A stretch of DNA of 64,000 nt from Agrostemma githago (Eukaryota; Streptophyta; Magnoliopsida; Caryophyllales; Caryophyllaceae): positions 47,280,683 through 47,344,682 of the forward strand of contig OY288250.1 of assembly GCA_958450325.1 (NCBI GenBank), written 5' to 3'. The notes beneath the pieces are model-generated. The model did no database searches. It was not told the origin of the DNA and was given only the letters and a program-made list of their open reading frames with translations. This document shows positions 33,930-46,456 of this stretch, piece by piece (positions within the stretch are counted from its first letter, which is position 1; every line of letters starts with the position of its first letter). The position numbers and the translations under genes were made by a program.

Positions 33930-36900
33930 GAGCCCCCACTCTGACTGAGGCTTGGACAAGGCGAAAGTCAGAGTAGCTACCAAGCCCGTTAAGACCTGGT
34001 AGACTTCCGGTCGGGTCGTTTATAGTCCAGTGGACTCGCGTGAAGGGCTCGCCAGCCATAAGCAGAGGGTCATACCTCTCCTGATGATGATAGCTCCGCG
34101 GGGAGTCAGACTTGTAGCATAAGTCCTGGGCGCGCCTATATGTGGGCTCATCTCGTGCCATCTTGGGGAAAATGCCGCCTCGGGCGTTCTGCTGGGGAGA
34201 TATGTGAGCTGTACGAGCTTGCTTTCGAAGCCTTGAGTGGTACCTGAGCTGATGATGGTGCTTCGTGGGGAGTGAAACTTGCCTTTCTTGGGGAGTAGGC
34301 GTACCCGTATGCCGACACATCACATCTTGGATGTAGCATACCGGGGGAAAGCTGACTTCGTTGGGGAATTTGATAGTTTCGTGGAGACTTGCTTCTGAAG
34401 TCTGGAGTGTACCTGTATATGCTGACACATGACAAGTTGCATGTAACACATCGGCAAAACACTGACTCGTGCTGGGGAGTAAAGTAGCTGCGAGGGGACT
34501 TGCTTCTGAAGTCTTGGGTGTACCCGTATGCCGACAAATCACATCTTGGACGTAGCATTCCAGGAGAAACACCGTCTTTGTTGTTCCGTTGGGAAGCAAT
34601 GCTGGTACCTGAAATGTTAGATACCAGCAGAAATAGCAGGCATAGTATATAGCAAGATAGCACATAGGAAATGCAGTTAGCATCTATAGACTAGCTTGCG
34701 CTGGGGAAAATGGTTTTTGCTTCATTTTGCAATCGAAGTCCTGAAAGCAACTCATGTGCTAGGAGATAGGTTTTCAAAATTGAAAGGGGTAGAAAAGAAA
34801 TTTGCATTATAAATAGACCGAAATTTGACCTTGTCGAAAAGGATTTTATCAAATGGCTAAGTTTTGCAAATGAGAATTTAAATAGAGACATATCGACAGA
34901 CTCGACTCTGGACGTGACAGGACGAGTTGACAGACACGACTGGACTTTCGAGGGGTTGGATCGTGACTCGGTAGGGGGGTGGGCCACCTAAGACGACAAG
35001 ACTCTTATGCTGCGCTAATCCATAGCCTAGGCGAGTGGCAACACGGTCGAACGTCGAAATGGGAAGGATGTGATATAGGGTAATTGCAGTAGCCTGTAAT
35101 GAGACTGTTTCTGCAGGACAAGGCTTAGCAGTAGCAATGTTGTAGACTGATGTTCTTTTGGATCTTTGGTTTTGGGTACAATCCCTGGTGTCGCTTCGAA
35201 TCCCTGACGGATTCTCGTCTTCGACTGAGCCGAGTACTAGGACACACTAAAGAAAGGAGGCTAGTTTTTTGAAAGTCATTTGGATTATGTGAGTGGATGA
35301 AGGTCTTCTGTCTGAGAGAAGCCCCCAGGATGACAAAGCTAGCTGCTGAGAACATGACAGTGTCGTGACCGGAATGATGGTGCCTTTTTTATTTGTGTGA
35401 ATGTGGGTGGTTGTGCCTTTGTTGAAAGGCTGCCTACGTATTCACGTGTAGTGAAATCAAACCAAGCCGTAGTTCAGTGGTTTGGAAGATATGTTATGGT
35501 GCCTAGTTTATTAGGGCTTTGTGTGTGACTAGCCATAGCGATGGTGTAGGCTAGGTGTGTTCCCAATGATGTCTTGATCAAAGGGCTAAAACAGTTAGGA
35601 TGTTGATCCCGTGACTGTGAGCGTTCTCCGGGGTAGCCCCCAGAGATGGTGTGAACTATTTGGGCATGTTCTATGCCGACCGCAGGTTGAGTTCCCGTGT
35701 TTGGGGTTGGTAACTGGTTTGGATGTTTTTTTTGGAAATGTGGAACTAGGTCGTAAGTGGCTTTGATGATTCGAAATCTGGAGCTCGATTTTGTGGAGCT
35801 AAGGCTTCGAGGGTAAGGTATTGCAATGTGGTAGGAAAGGGAAAAGTCGAGTAAAAATGACTCGGACTTCGATCAGGCAGGTTTGATAATGCGGGATCTG
35901 GTTTCCATGTCTGGCCCTAATGGTTAGGGTATATCTTATGGAGCTTGAATCCTCAAAATTCCGGGCTGTCTCTTAGCCTAGGTCTCGGGAAGGTCTTGAG
36001 GGTTGTAATATGGGGAGGCTAAATGTGGTGTTAGCTAACCAGCTTGATTGTCTCTCCCCTATTTGATGGTATGGGCATCGATAATTTTGAATTGACCGTA
36101 CCCCGGTCAAGGAGCTTTCACCTGTGTTGACCATTGACCACGGTCATGGGTATTTGAATATTTGTTGTTGGTTTTTTTTTTGGTTGACCTCTTAGCCCCG
36201 GTCGTGGAATTGACCGTATCTGGTCGCGGGATGCTGAGAGTTCTTTTTTTTGATGGCCAGCTATTTTGTTTTGGGCCTTTTGCTTTTTTCCTTGGACTTT
36301 TGATTATTTTTGTCCAACTTTTTTCTCTTTTTTTCACGGTAATCCCCTTCTATGGTGTTGTGGGTGGATATGGGGGTGGGCCCATCGGTTGGATTAGGCT
36401 TGTGGAGCTAAACCCTTGTAAGGTGTAAGCCTAGTTGGTGTTTGTGTGAGTGCAACTCGCGGTGGAGTACTCTACGGTAAGCATGGTGATTTGGATCTCG
36501 GTATTGTCATCATAATTCCGAGCAGGCTTAGTGGGAGTATCGTCCCGAGTTGGGTATTTTTGGCATCAAGTCAATAGAGTCACGCTGCTTCTTTTTTGCT
36601 TCTGGTCAGACTAAACGCCTAAGGTAGGGATTGGTTAGTCTTATTGGAGGGGTGTTTATTGTGGGAAATGGGTTTGCCTCCCGTCTTGAACCCAAACTAG
36701 GAGACTACCTAGATTCGTCATAGGATTCGATACTGCTCCTGCTAAGGGTAGTTATGTGGCTTTCTATTCCAGACATGGAACAGGTAAGGGAAAACACGGG
36801 CCTCAGTTCCTGCAGTCATTATAGATGTGCCTATAATAGTCATGTGCGTGTGCTCACAGTGTATGATGATGTTCATCATGTTCCCGGAAACACATAAGGA

Positions 36901-37063
36901 AAGTGTATATGAGAAACTGAAAAAAAGCTGATTTTATTGGATTGAAAAAGAGGACAGAATACAGTTGACTCTGACTCTGACTTTGAAACTGAAAGAGATA
37001 GAACATCCTAGACTCGGACTCAGACTCGGACTCAAATCAAATCTGGACTCTTGGATGAGGTTG
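33930..37063 (-). other. Element B 3' noncoding region with degenerate tandem repeats and PPT
   Basis: The PPT adjoins the LTR (minus AGAGTGGGGGCTC, 33930-33942). 34210-34620 holds three or four degenerate units of about 110-120 bp around ACTTGCTTCTGAAGTCTTGG and GTACCCGTATGCCGACA. 35400-35485 and 35930-36010 are the blocks shared with element C. 36960-37040 is a GACTC-rich simple repeat. The overlapping minus frames 33925-34683 and 34148-34663 run through the repeats; they show no domain and I do not call them. Confidence 0.6.
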
Positions 37064-37945
37064 TCAGTAGTCTTCGGCTTCTAAGGACTCAAGTGGATGT
37101 CCAGTATAGCCTTCGGTAGAAGCTTCACCCAAATCTTCGTTATGTCGAAGATCGTCTTCAATCCTAGTGCCCATTTCGGTAAGCACAGCAAAGTTTGAGA
37201 TGCCGGCATACCTAAGATGGACGCGGTAGGAGGGTAGGAGGTTGTTGATGAATGCATCCACTAGTGTCTTCTCGCTGGGCTTGTCTACCAGCTTAACACT
37301 CTCAGCCCGCCAACGTTGAAGGTATTTGGTGAAACCCTCTGTTGGATCTTGGGCCATGACTTCTAAAGTCCGCATGGTAGTCTGAAGTTCAGCATTATCA
37401 GAATAGTTTTTAGCGAACTCGGTAGCCACATCTTCCCAAGTGGGGAATCTTTTTGCATTAAGCCTATAGAACCAGGCTTTTGGATATTTCCCGAGGGATG
37501 CGCCGAACAAATTGATGAACATGTCGGCTTTGACCCCCTTGATCGCCATAAATGCTTTGAAGGCTCGGAGGTGTAGTAATGGATCCTCCGTCCCTTCGAA
37601 TATGGGTAACCCCTCTAAGTTGAGATCTGTTGGTAGTTTCTCACTGATGGGTGTATAGTCTTGGGAGTTTTCAATATAAATGTTCTTCCCTCGGGAGGCA
37701 TGGAATTGTTGTTCGAGCTCACGCACCGTGCTGATCAATTTGGCAAATGGCCCAGTATTGACCGATCCAGAATCGAGGTCTTGCCGTTCGATGACAGTTA
37801 AACGAGCATTCATGGCCTCTTGGTTGGTTTTCAGGAACCCTATATGAGTTTCGGTTATGGCCTGCCTACTAACCATTGTTTCTAGCAAAGCCTTCAGTTC
37901 CTTAATTGTGTTTTACATGTCCCTATTCCCGGTTGTGGATGTCAT
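37064..37945 (-). pseudogene. gag: Gag of element B (Ty3/gypsy Retrotrans_gag), with an early stop
   Basis: Gag builds the particle that packages element RNA. The capsid-like domain is clear: FEGTEDPLLHLRAFKAFM, then LGKYPKAWFYRLN, FPTWEDVATEFAKNY and GFTKYLQRWRAESVKL, the usual order in plant gypsy gag. The best ATG is at 37945 (MTSTTGNRDM), but codon 11 is TAA (37913-37915) before NTIKELKALLETMVSRQ. CAA to TAA would explain it. From there the frame is open for about 280 codons to the stop at 37064. There is no CCHC zinc knuckle and no downstream protease. It lies between the leader and the noncoding 3' part, as expected for gag. Confidence 0.85.
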
Positions 37946-39837
37946 ACTCTGCGAGAATACCCACGTAATCAGAAATGTTGCTTCGGAACTTGAATACGCC
38001 AAGGCATAGAAAATAGCGCGGGAGGAAAGACAACTCGGGTTTGACTCGGGTTAGACTCTCCTAAAAAAGTGTAAGGTGCGATTCTCGAAGCGACTGTGAT
38101 TAATCACTCCATCGGAGAATAGCCCCAGGTGAGACTAAGGACTCTTATAGGACTCAGATGGTGTGGCATCTAAGTGACTCAAAAGTGGGGTACGTGTAAG
38201 ATATGACCCTTAGAGCAACCGTGATTGATCGCTCTCCTAAAGGGTAGCCCCCCGAGTGAGATTGTAGGTTTTGCTAAAACTCGAGTGATGGACGAGTGAC
38301 CCTTAGATGTAAGGATCACGAACCTTTTGTTATAGGCCTATGCCTTGTAAAAGGTTGACTCGGCCTTGATGAAGGCAGACGGGTAAGGGAAGAAACTTGC
38401 GATGTAAGATCGGCGGAGTTTCGACGCTAGAGACCCTTGACTTGACTTGAATAAGGATGACCCTAAGATTAGGGTAGACCCTTAAGTTAAAGGATTTTTG
38501 AATTGGGATGACTCGACTAACGGATTGAAAGACGGGCAAAATTTCCTTAGGAAAGGTCGTGGGGACCGTCCTGTCGGAGGGAAAATTGCGTGTGACTTTC
38601 TAGTTAGGACTCGAGTGTTTATGAACCTTCCATTTACGAGTGTATGACTCGTGTTGGTCGGTTGTGCCTTTAGAAAAAGGCGGACTAGGATGGGGAAGAA
38701 ACCCGTGATGTAGGATCGACGGAGTTTCGACGCTATAGACCTTCGACAAATTATGAAAAGACCCGACATACGGATAACGGTAGGTCCTAAAATAAGGAAG
38801 GTTTTTGAAAAGATGATTGAATTTTGAAAATTGAGAGGACGGTCCAGAAATTGGTAGTGGGCCAATAGGACCGGGCATTTTGAAATGTTAGAATGGTTGC
38901 GAGTAAATTCGCGTTTTGAAAAATTGGGAGACGGTCCTGTCTTTTGAAATTGGCAGCATGCCGACAGGACCAATTTTTTTGAAAAGTTGAATATTTGGAA
39001 TTTTGAAAACTTGAATATCGAAAATAAATTTCCGAAAATTGGAAAATCGAAAATAAGATCCCGAAGATTTGAAAATCGAAAACGGCATCTCGGAGATTTG
39101 AAAGTCGAGAATGGAATCTCGAGGATTTGAAAATCGCGAATGGCATCACGAAGATTTGAAAATTGAATTTTGAAAATTCGAAAATCGAATAGTGGATCGG
39201 AAATTCGAATTGAAATGGATAGCATGCCGGCTAAAAAAAAGCTTGTTTTGAGTCAAATCGTAAGTCTAATTTTCGGCAGCATTCCGAGTTTTTTGAAATT
39301 GGATATTTTGAAAAGACGGGTCCCGAAACGGACAGTATTTCGGGTTTTTCAAAATTTGGTATTTTGGAAAGATGGGTCCCGAAACGGACAGTATTTCGGG
39401 TTTTTTTGAAATTTGGTATTTTTTTTTGGAAAGATGCAATTTTGAAATGACGATTTTTTGAAAATGACACGGAAACCACATAGCATGTAGTCAAACAAGC
39501 ATTATAACGACGCTTATGTATGCATTACGCTAAGTCTCGGTCGGTCAAAATAGGGTCTATACCAACAACGATGGCTTTCTCGTGTGATGGACGGACTCCC
39601 TAAGCCGAGTTGGTCTTAGGACATGCCGCGAAACCGAGACGAGTTCCACCATCGATGTCTTTAGCGCACCCATGTAGGAATGCACCGTGGTATAGTGGGA
39701 CGTCGGTCACAAGTAACCGGCCCGGGCAAATTTGGGTTATGCATGAATCATTAAACTAATGCTTGCACATTAATCTACGAACGATTTCTCTTCGAGTCTC
39801 ACCCTAGGAACCCCGATGACATGTGGTACATCAGGTA
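37946..39837 (-). other. Element B 5' leader (PBS to gag), repeat-rich
   Basis: Two related stem-loops lie at 38080-38126 and 38206-38252, sharing GTGATTRATCRCT loops and trailing TAGCCCC. A 35-bp block around GGAGTTTCGACGCTA recurs at 38399-38450 and 38703-38755. About 30-bp units with GATTTGAAAATCG are at 39036-39170. A 56-bp duplication with CCCGAAA...TTTCGGG arms is at 39322-39400. The overlapping long minus frames (38482-39225 and others) read Phe/Ile/Ser-rich repeat products and are not genes. Confidence 0.6.
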
Positions 39838-39855
39838 TCCCCAGCGGAGTCGCCA
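39838..39855 (-). other. Primer-binding site of element B
   Basis: Minus TGGCGACTCCGCTGGGGA, three bases from the 5' LTR edge (39859). This is the type I associate with tRNA-Arg priming in Ogre/Tat elements. Confidence 0.75.
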
Positions 39856-39858
39856 AAT

Positions 39859-42418
39859 TGTGGACATGACGTAGGTCCACCCCGACGCGGCGAAGCGCGG
39901 GTTTGGGTAGGCGAATGAATCTCGTGGTAAGATTGTTCTCGGGTTCGAAATTTAAGTCAAAATGGAGTCGCCACCGAATTTTATGGTTATTCGGAACCAT
40001 ACGAGCCCACTCTACGTCGTCATGGGCTACACACAAAGTAAGCCCACTTCGATTTCAGAGTTTATGGGGCTCGTCCCTTTGCATTGCAATATCGATACCG
40101 TTTACACCGGCTTTCGTATATAGAATGACTCTCGTGCGCCAAGGGTTTCGGACATCCGGAAACCAAAGGTTCTGAGTAAGGGGTGAGGGTACGTGTTGGG
40201 AAGCCCACTAAGGACACCCAACCCCGCCCGCACATCGCGGCCTCTACTAAGACATCGTTCGTGTTCGTGTACGCGCGCTAATAAAATAATTAAATGATAT
40301 GCAAACAGCGTTTTCGGGCTAAGAATGTGAATTATTGATTTGCTACGTCATTTAATGCATCTTGATTCACGTCAAAGTGATTTAGCATGTGATGTTCATT
40401 TAAATAAATAAATGGCAAACATCGAAAATAGAAAACTCGTAAATAAATTACAAATTACACGGGCGGAATACAACCCGGAATTCACAATACAACGAGCAAT
40501 AAAATAGAATAATCGAATAGGAAATGGTAGACGTTAACTAGAAACGGACCCGTATATAAACTAGACCGCGAAATGTGTAGATGGACTAACCCCGGTTAAA
40601 TACACATTATGTTGTGTACTAAACGAAGGACGGAAACATGGGACTGTGGCGTATTGCTAGCCCGATCCCACATCCCGTAGTCTTGTCCCGACTTATCACT
40701 ACGAAGGAGATCGGTCAAAGTCGTTCTACGTGTCAAGATATGTGTGAGTTTTGAAAAAGGGAGAGTCACGTAATTGTCTTTACACGTGATGACTAAAGTC
40801 GATAAAAAGACGAGGCTTGAAATGTGTGTCAAAGCCCTCGGTTTTATGGGTTACAGGACCCACTCGATCGAGTCGTGGTGTGACTCGGTCGAGTGCGTCT
40901 TTTACATAGCTACTGCCCATTTTTTGGGTGCTACTCGATCGAGTAGCATATGTACTCGGTCGAGTAGCCCCTGTGCGAGTGATGACTCGTTTCGTTTTTT
41001 TTGGTTTAAAATCGACGGTCGGTCAAATTAAATACAAATATCGCACGATTTGAATTTAACTTGACCTCCGGTACTATAATCGTGTATATACGATTATAAT
41101 ACCGTTGTCGGGATTTTACGAAAGCGTTATTATTATATTAGAAATTTTGAATTAGTAACGAAATGTGTCCCTCTACGTCACGACATCGAAACTAACCCTT
41201 TCGGGTTATGTGATGTCGGTTTTTGTGTCAACGGGTTCCGTACCAATTATAGAAATGGGATTAAATACGTTCGACTACGACCGATCACGGTCACGTCGCG
41301 CCCTTGAGTAAATTGGGGCGGGGCTCCTCGAAAGGGCTCCACCTCCGTCGTTGCTCGTAAAGGGATTAGACGGACCTTAGGTGATCATCGTAGTCCAACG
41401 TTTTCAAAACCGATTTTTAGTATTAATATATATATACGCGGCATTATTAATGTTAGTAATAAAATGATGATACAAAAATAAAGATGCAAAAGTATAAAAA
41501 AAGTTAGTGTTAGTGTTACTACGATTATGATTACAATACAAAATACGATAAATAAATAAAAATGACGGAGCAATAGAGATAGAAATGGGGTTTAGGACAC
41601 CCTCAACATACATGCTAGGTATAGGCCTCGGAAATGGACTCGTAAATAGCGACGGGACGCCGGAGTATCGAGGATGTACGCGAGTTATGGTGTGTATGGG
41701 TGTGTGTGTGTGTATTACGTCGGTTTTTCGAGGGACGAAGGACTCGGTTTTTGTATGTATTGCTTAGGGTTGCTAAGGCTTGTAGTGTAGATGAAATAGG
41801 GTTGAAAGTAGGGTAAATGTGTAGGTAAAAACCCTTGGCAAAAGTTATGAAATGAATGGGAGTCGTGGGGTATTTATAGGCGTTACCCCATGACATAAGG
41901 ACACTCGATCGAGTGGCCCTAGTGCACTCGATCGAGTGCCTTTGCAAACGGGCCAAACCCGGTTTTAAGACGCTCCACTCGACCGAGTGGGTCACTCCAC
42001 TCGACCGAGTGGGTCAATCCACTCGATCGAGTGGGTCAAACAAATCGAGACAAATAAGGAAGAATTGATCTTGTTTGTTTTGATTGATTTTTGAATTTGA
42101 ATTTGTGCGCCAACTGAATTTGGCTGATTTATGAGACGGTTTCGTCTTTGACCGGGTTTTGACCCGGTCGCTAAAAGACGGGATTTATTTTTGGTACCGG
42201 TTTTGGCCCAAATTAGTCTTATTTGACTCGGAATGACCCACTGGGCCTGGATTTGAGGTCTGTTTTGTGAGATTTTTACTGCGCTAAAAGTCCATGTCGG
42301 ATATTATTGATTCCGAGTCCAAATCCGAATATACCAAGTCACGTTTGCGTCCGATCATCATCGGGTGTTTTTCGGAGACTACCATAGACACGTGGCAGTC
42401 AAAATGCGGGTGTCTACA
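39859..42418 (-). repeat. 5' LTR of element B
   Basis: Colinear with 31394-33929. It has one extra 24-bp unit containing a CACTCGACCGAGTG dyad (about 41974-41997). Dyad clusters are at 40861-40968 and 41901-42034, with the minus TATA box at 41870-41878. Confidence 0.95.
41870..42034 (-). promoter_or_regulatory. TATA box and dyad cluster ii, B 5' LTR
   Basis: Five dyads instead of the four in the 3' LTR, because the CCACTCGACCGAGTGG unit is duplicated in tandem. TATAAATAC (minus) is at 41870-41878. Confidence 0.85.
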
Positions 42419-42713
42419 AGGTGGAAGAGGTTACCATGGATTTGGATTAAAGAAGGAGAAGAAGTTGCAGAGGGTGGTATGAGGGAAGTGCGGCGAAAGG
42501 TTAATGAAAGGGAATTCAAGAGGGTTATAACTTATACGTATAACTTACATTATAACATGAATTTCCTTATTCTTTTCCCTTTTTTTTGTCTCGGGTTTAA
42601 ATGGGTTACGGGTTTATTTGCTCGAGTTTGACTTAAGGTTAGACTTGTTCTACCGTCCTGATACATCTTGACTTATGGTTTGACTTATTAGAAAATACGA
42701 CTGTTACACCAAG

Positions 42714-43107
42714 GCCTTTTCACACCGTGGGTGGTCATAATGGTCAAAGGTGCAAATCCCGTAGTAAATCCCTAGTAAGTTAGGTGGACTCAAGGTAAAG
42801 GACCAATGAAATCATTGATTTAGGGTCATTCTACTAGGCTAAAGTCCAAGACTCGATTTATACAACTAGGAAGGGAAAATAAACACTCGCACACTAGCCT
42901 CTAAACCGGGTTTTCGAAAACCATTTACACACAAGACACGAATACACACACAAAACAAAGACTCAACGAGAACGAAAGAAAAAGAAGCAAAAGCAACAAA
43001 ATAAAAACAACACAAAACGAACACAAACACCACCCCTAGCTTCCAAACGAATCACCAAATCAACCAAAACTTTACAAGGCTCCACCCGAGCACGCCACAA
43101 CACACAT
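42714..43107 (-). other. D interior, continuation after element A
   Basis: GCCTTTTCACACCGTGGG resumes exactly where 24064 broke off, as seen by comparison with the uninterrupted copies at 20998 and 63892. It is noncoding and ends at the target CACAT (43103-43107) of element F. Confidence 0.85.
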
Positions 43108-46100
43108 TGTAATCCCCTAGAAAATCTAACGCGATACAGTGCCGGAAACACTGTAGAGTCGGGATTAAAACACACTGTAACTATGTCTTAGTAAAATTAA
43201 AATGGTAAAGTCAAACAAGAGGCCTTAAATAAAATGGCCAAAATTTAAAACAATCCACAAAAGGGGTTTGAACAATCCATAAGACATAATTATCAAAATA
43301 AACAAGCAGGATCCACACTGCTCGCTAGCCCACACCCGGAACACGTATACCTGCCATGTTAAAACATAACAGCCACAATCAGTGGGGAGCAACGTCAATG
43401 TTCTCCCAGCCGTATAACAGGATTTTAAAACTGTAATTACTATTATAGAAAAATAGTAACAAAACGGAAAACAGTAAAATAGCATATTAAAAATAAGCTT
43501 TCAGCGAAAAACTTCACGTAACGAAACAATTTAAATAAAATGGGTTTCCGAAGAAAACATAAAACAATTGCCAACCTGCAATTGAAAATATATCGATAAT
43601 AATAAAATATTCAGAATGGCGTTATGGATAAGATTAGTGTAGAATCTAGACTTTCACTAGGATAATACTAGAAACTAGCTTCGAGAACTGTAAACTTAAC
43701 TCATAACAGAACCCAGTCTCTAACTAGGCAACTCAACTATAACAGGACTGCGTGCAGCGAGGTCCTGGTTTAAGTAGTGCATACCCCTCCTAGACAACAA
43801 ATATGTCTAGTTCAGCTGACGGCGACTAACTCGATGCGATATCTAGCTTAAGGTCAAAACATACACTCTCCTGGGCGAAACTACGCCCAGTTCAACGACC
43901 AAATGTGCCCCAAATAGGCACACCGGCTTTATAGCTGATGGCAAAAACGTACATCCCAGACTATATTACTCTAAACCCACACTTATCCTTATTCCATAAT
44001 TCCAAAACAAGCCATTATCGATATTTAAAGGATGTATTCAATATAAACAATAAGAGAACAAAGGGAAAAGAAATCACTTCCCAAAAGAGGAAACTTTCTA
44101 TTTTAGGAAACTTCTATTTTTTAGAAACCTTACTAAAAATAGCATTATATAAAAATAGCAAAAATATTAGTTCATACTAATGCAACATTTTTAGTAAATG
44201 AGGTAAATTTATAAAACTAATACTTTCGGCCTTAACGGTATTAATTATTAAAGTGAGAACATTTGGGTTTATGAAAACATTAAAATATCGTACAAGTGTT
44301 ATAAAGTCATTAAAAATGTCTTAAACATTTTAATACTACTAATTAGGGTGTTTTCAAAATTTATAAAACTAAAATTCCCTAATTATTATTAGTTTCGACA
44401 ATACGATTATAAATAGGATTTTACGGCAAACGTCAAATAAAATCTTTTAACGTCTTTTATTTAATTAAACCATTGAATATATTTAGTGTATGTTAAGGGA
44501 TGATTTAACTCTTAAAGTTTCAGATTTAAATACTTTCAAAATTGCTGGAAAAATAATTCTTTTATGTAAGACGAAGAATTTTAACGATAAAGCACAACTT
44601 GTCCGAAAATCAATAATTATTAATTAAAGACTTTAATAAATAGTACAAAAATTACGTAAAATAGTTAAAACATAATTATGGACATTCTGTCCAGAAAATA
44701 AAATTTTCCAGAATCATAAAACTCGGTTTTTAAAGCGTTTTCCCGTTAATCGTCTAATCTCGACAATAACGATTAATAAATATAGTAATTACAAAACGAT
44801 TTAAGTATTAATATCCAAAAATTATTATTAAACTTAAAAATCATGATTTTCCAGAATACAAATTTTTCAAATTTTTTCCAAAATTCCAGATTTAACAAAT
44901 TCCAACAAAATCGTCATTTAAACCCGTTTTCACAATTAACGATTTCATTAATAAACTTATCGTTCCTAACATTTTATTAAGGCACTAAAAATCATAAAAA
45001 TATATATTAATATGAAATCATCAGAATCACATTTTTTTCCAGATTCAAACCAAAGGCCAGAATTCGAGAATTTAAACAACAAACACGGTTTTAACGATAA
45101 ACGATGATTTAAAGTGATTAATTAATTCATCCACTTAAAAATTCCGAAAAATTATGAAAAATTCAGAAAATTCTATTCCACCAGAAAGTTTCACCACGCC
45201 AAAAATCAGATTAAAATAAAATGTTTAGGTACTAGAACTAAAAATCGGCTTTTAATCGTTTTTGTCCGTAAACGGTAATAATTCAATAATCGATATTTAA
45301 AATATCAGAAAAATCCTAAATTGTTATAAATTATCAAAAATATCAATTTTACAGAATATAAACATATATTACATGTTTAGGCCGAATATTATGATTTTAC
45401 AAATTAATATGACGATTTAATCGTTAATCTCGTAAAAGCGATAAAAATACCGAAACATGCAAATTTTTAACTTTTAAAATATTTCCAGATTATATGACAT
45501 ACATATATTGTCAAAAATGAAATATAAAAAAAAATACATGCAACTACACACTTAAAACCATGAAATACCGAGTAACATCGACCTTACCTTCAATCCAAAT
45601 CCGAGTCTACGATATATTCGTCTTCTGCGGGACCGCTTCGGAACCTTAACGAAGGAGACGGAAAGACGATTAATTTGGAGATGATAATGAGACGATCAAG
45701 ACTCGATTTTGAGACAAATATTGGCTGGAATTACTGCTGAAAACCATGTCCAAAAGAGAGGAAATGAAGAGTATTTGCCTTGAATAAATTGGTGAATGAA
45801 TGAATAAAAGAGTATGAAAGATTTATGCATAAATGAGACTTTAAAATTGATGAAAACAAGGCTACACTAACTTGATAAAACCAGCCAAATGAAGTGTGTA
45901 TGGAGTATGAAAAGTTTGTTCTTAATTCACCCAAAATAAATGAGAAGAAAGAAATATCTAAAAGCTTAATCCATGTTATAATATAAAATGTAGTAAAAAT
46001 GTAATGTAGTGTGTGACATGGGAGTCACGGTCCACAAAATAAAAATATGAGTCCAAATTAGTTGTAGATTGATAAAAATAAGGATCGTAAAATTATTAAA

Positions 46101-46456
46101 AGCATTTCAAAGCAATTCGAGTAAACATCGCGTTGAAAAATAATTATTTACGGAACTTCGTAATAAAATCGTTAAAGGCTAAATTTTCGTAAATAAAAAT
46201 AAATCTTAGTTGAAAATATAATATAAATGTGTTTAGACATTTTTAGAAAAAGAAATAACTTAAATCCGAGCTTAAAATATTAATCATAGAGAAATACAAT
46301 TTCTCGCGAATAAATAAATAGTTTACGATAAAATTCAAATAAATAGTTTAAAATAATTAAAATATTTTAATATAAAAATAAATATTATTTGACTCGAAAA
46401 TAAAAAATAAAGCTTGGAAAAATGATGAAACAGAAGGCCGAAACGTGATAGAGTTA

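Larger units (their letters stand above)
31394..42418 (-). mobile_element. Element B: Tat-lineage non-autonomous LTR retrotransposon, gag only
   Basis: TSD AGGTG at 31389-31393 and 42419-42423. The LTRs are 31394-33929 (2536 bp) and 39859-42418 (2560 bp), differing by a 24-bp repeat unit and roughly 20-25 substitutions. Sense is minus: PBS TGGCGACTCCGCTGGGGA at 39838-39855 (Ogre/Tat tRNA-Arg type, from memory), leader, gag (37064-37945), noncoding 3' part with tandem repeats, PPT, 3' LTR. There is no protease, RT, RNase H, integrase or PMD gene. Confidence 0.9.
24065..42708 (-). mobile_element. Element A: chromovirus-type (Tekay-like) LTR retrotransposon shell, minus strand
   Basis: TSD CCAAG is at 24060-24064 and 42709-42713. 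The LTRs (24065-25983; 29754-42708 after removing B) begin TGTAACA and end TGTTACA, and are about 1919 and 1925 bp with roughly 1 percent divergence by eye. The PBS at 29739-29750 gives TGGTATCAGAGC on minus, complementary to initiator tRNA-Met. The 3.8-kb interior (25984-29753) has no gag or pol reading frame. The chromovirus assignment rests on the PBS and the ...CGGGACGAAGTTC... PPT edge and is an inference. Confidence 0.9.
29754..42708 (-). repeat. 5' LTR of element A, split by element B
   Basis: The LTR parts are 29754-31393 and 42419-42708; the AGGTG at the join is duplicated. The (ATC)n tract here is longer (30205-30255) and uninterrupted, and (TA)n spans 30834-30873. The frames at 30104-30307 and 30730-30912 translate these microsatellites. 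Confidence 0.95.

Noticed and set aside
33925..34683. 252-codon minus ORF with Cys/His residues near the B 3' LTR
   Set aside because: The apparent periodic Cys/His pattern follows the DNA tandem repeat, and the frame extends into the PPT.
38482..39225. 247-codon Phe/Ile/Ser/Arg-rich minus ORF in element B
   Set aside because: It runs through about 30-bp repeats in the leader, several overlapping frames are equally open, and there is no domain or codon signal.
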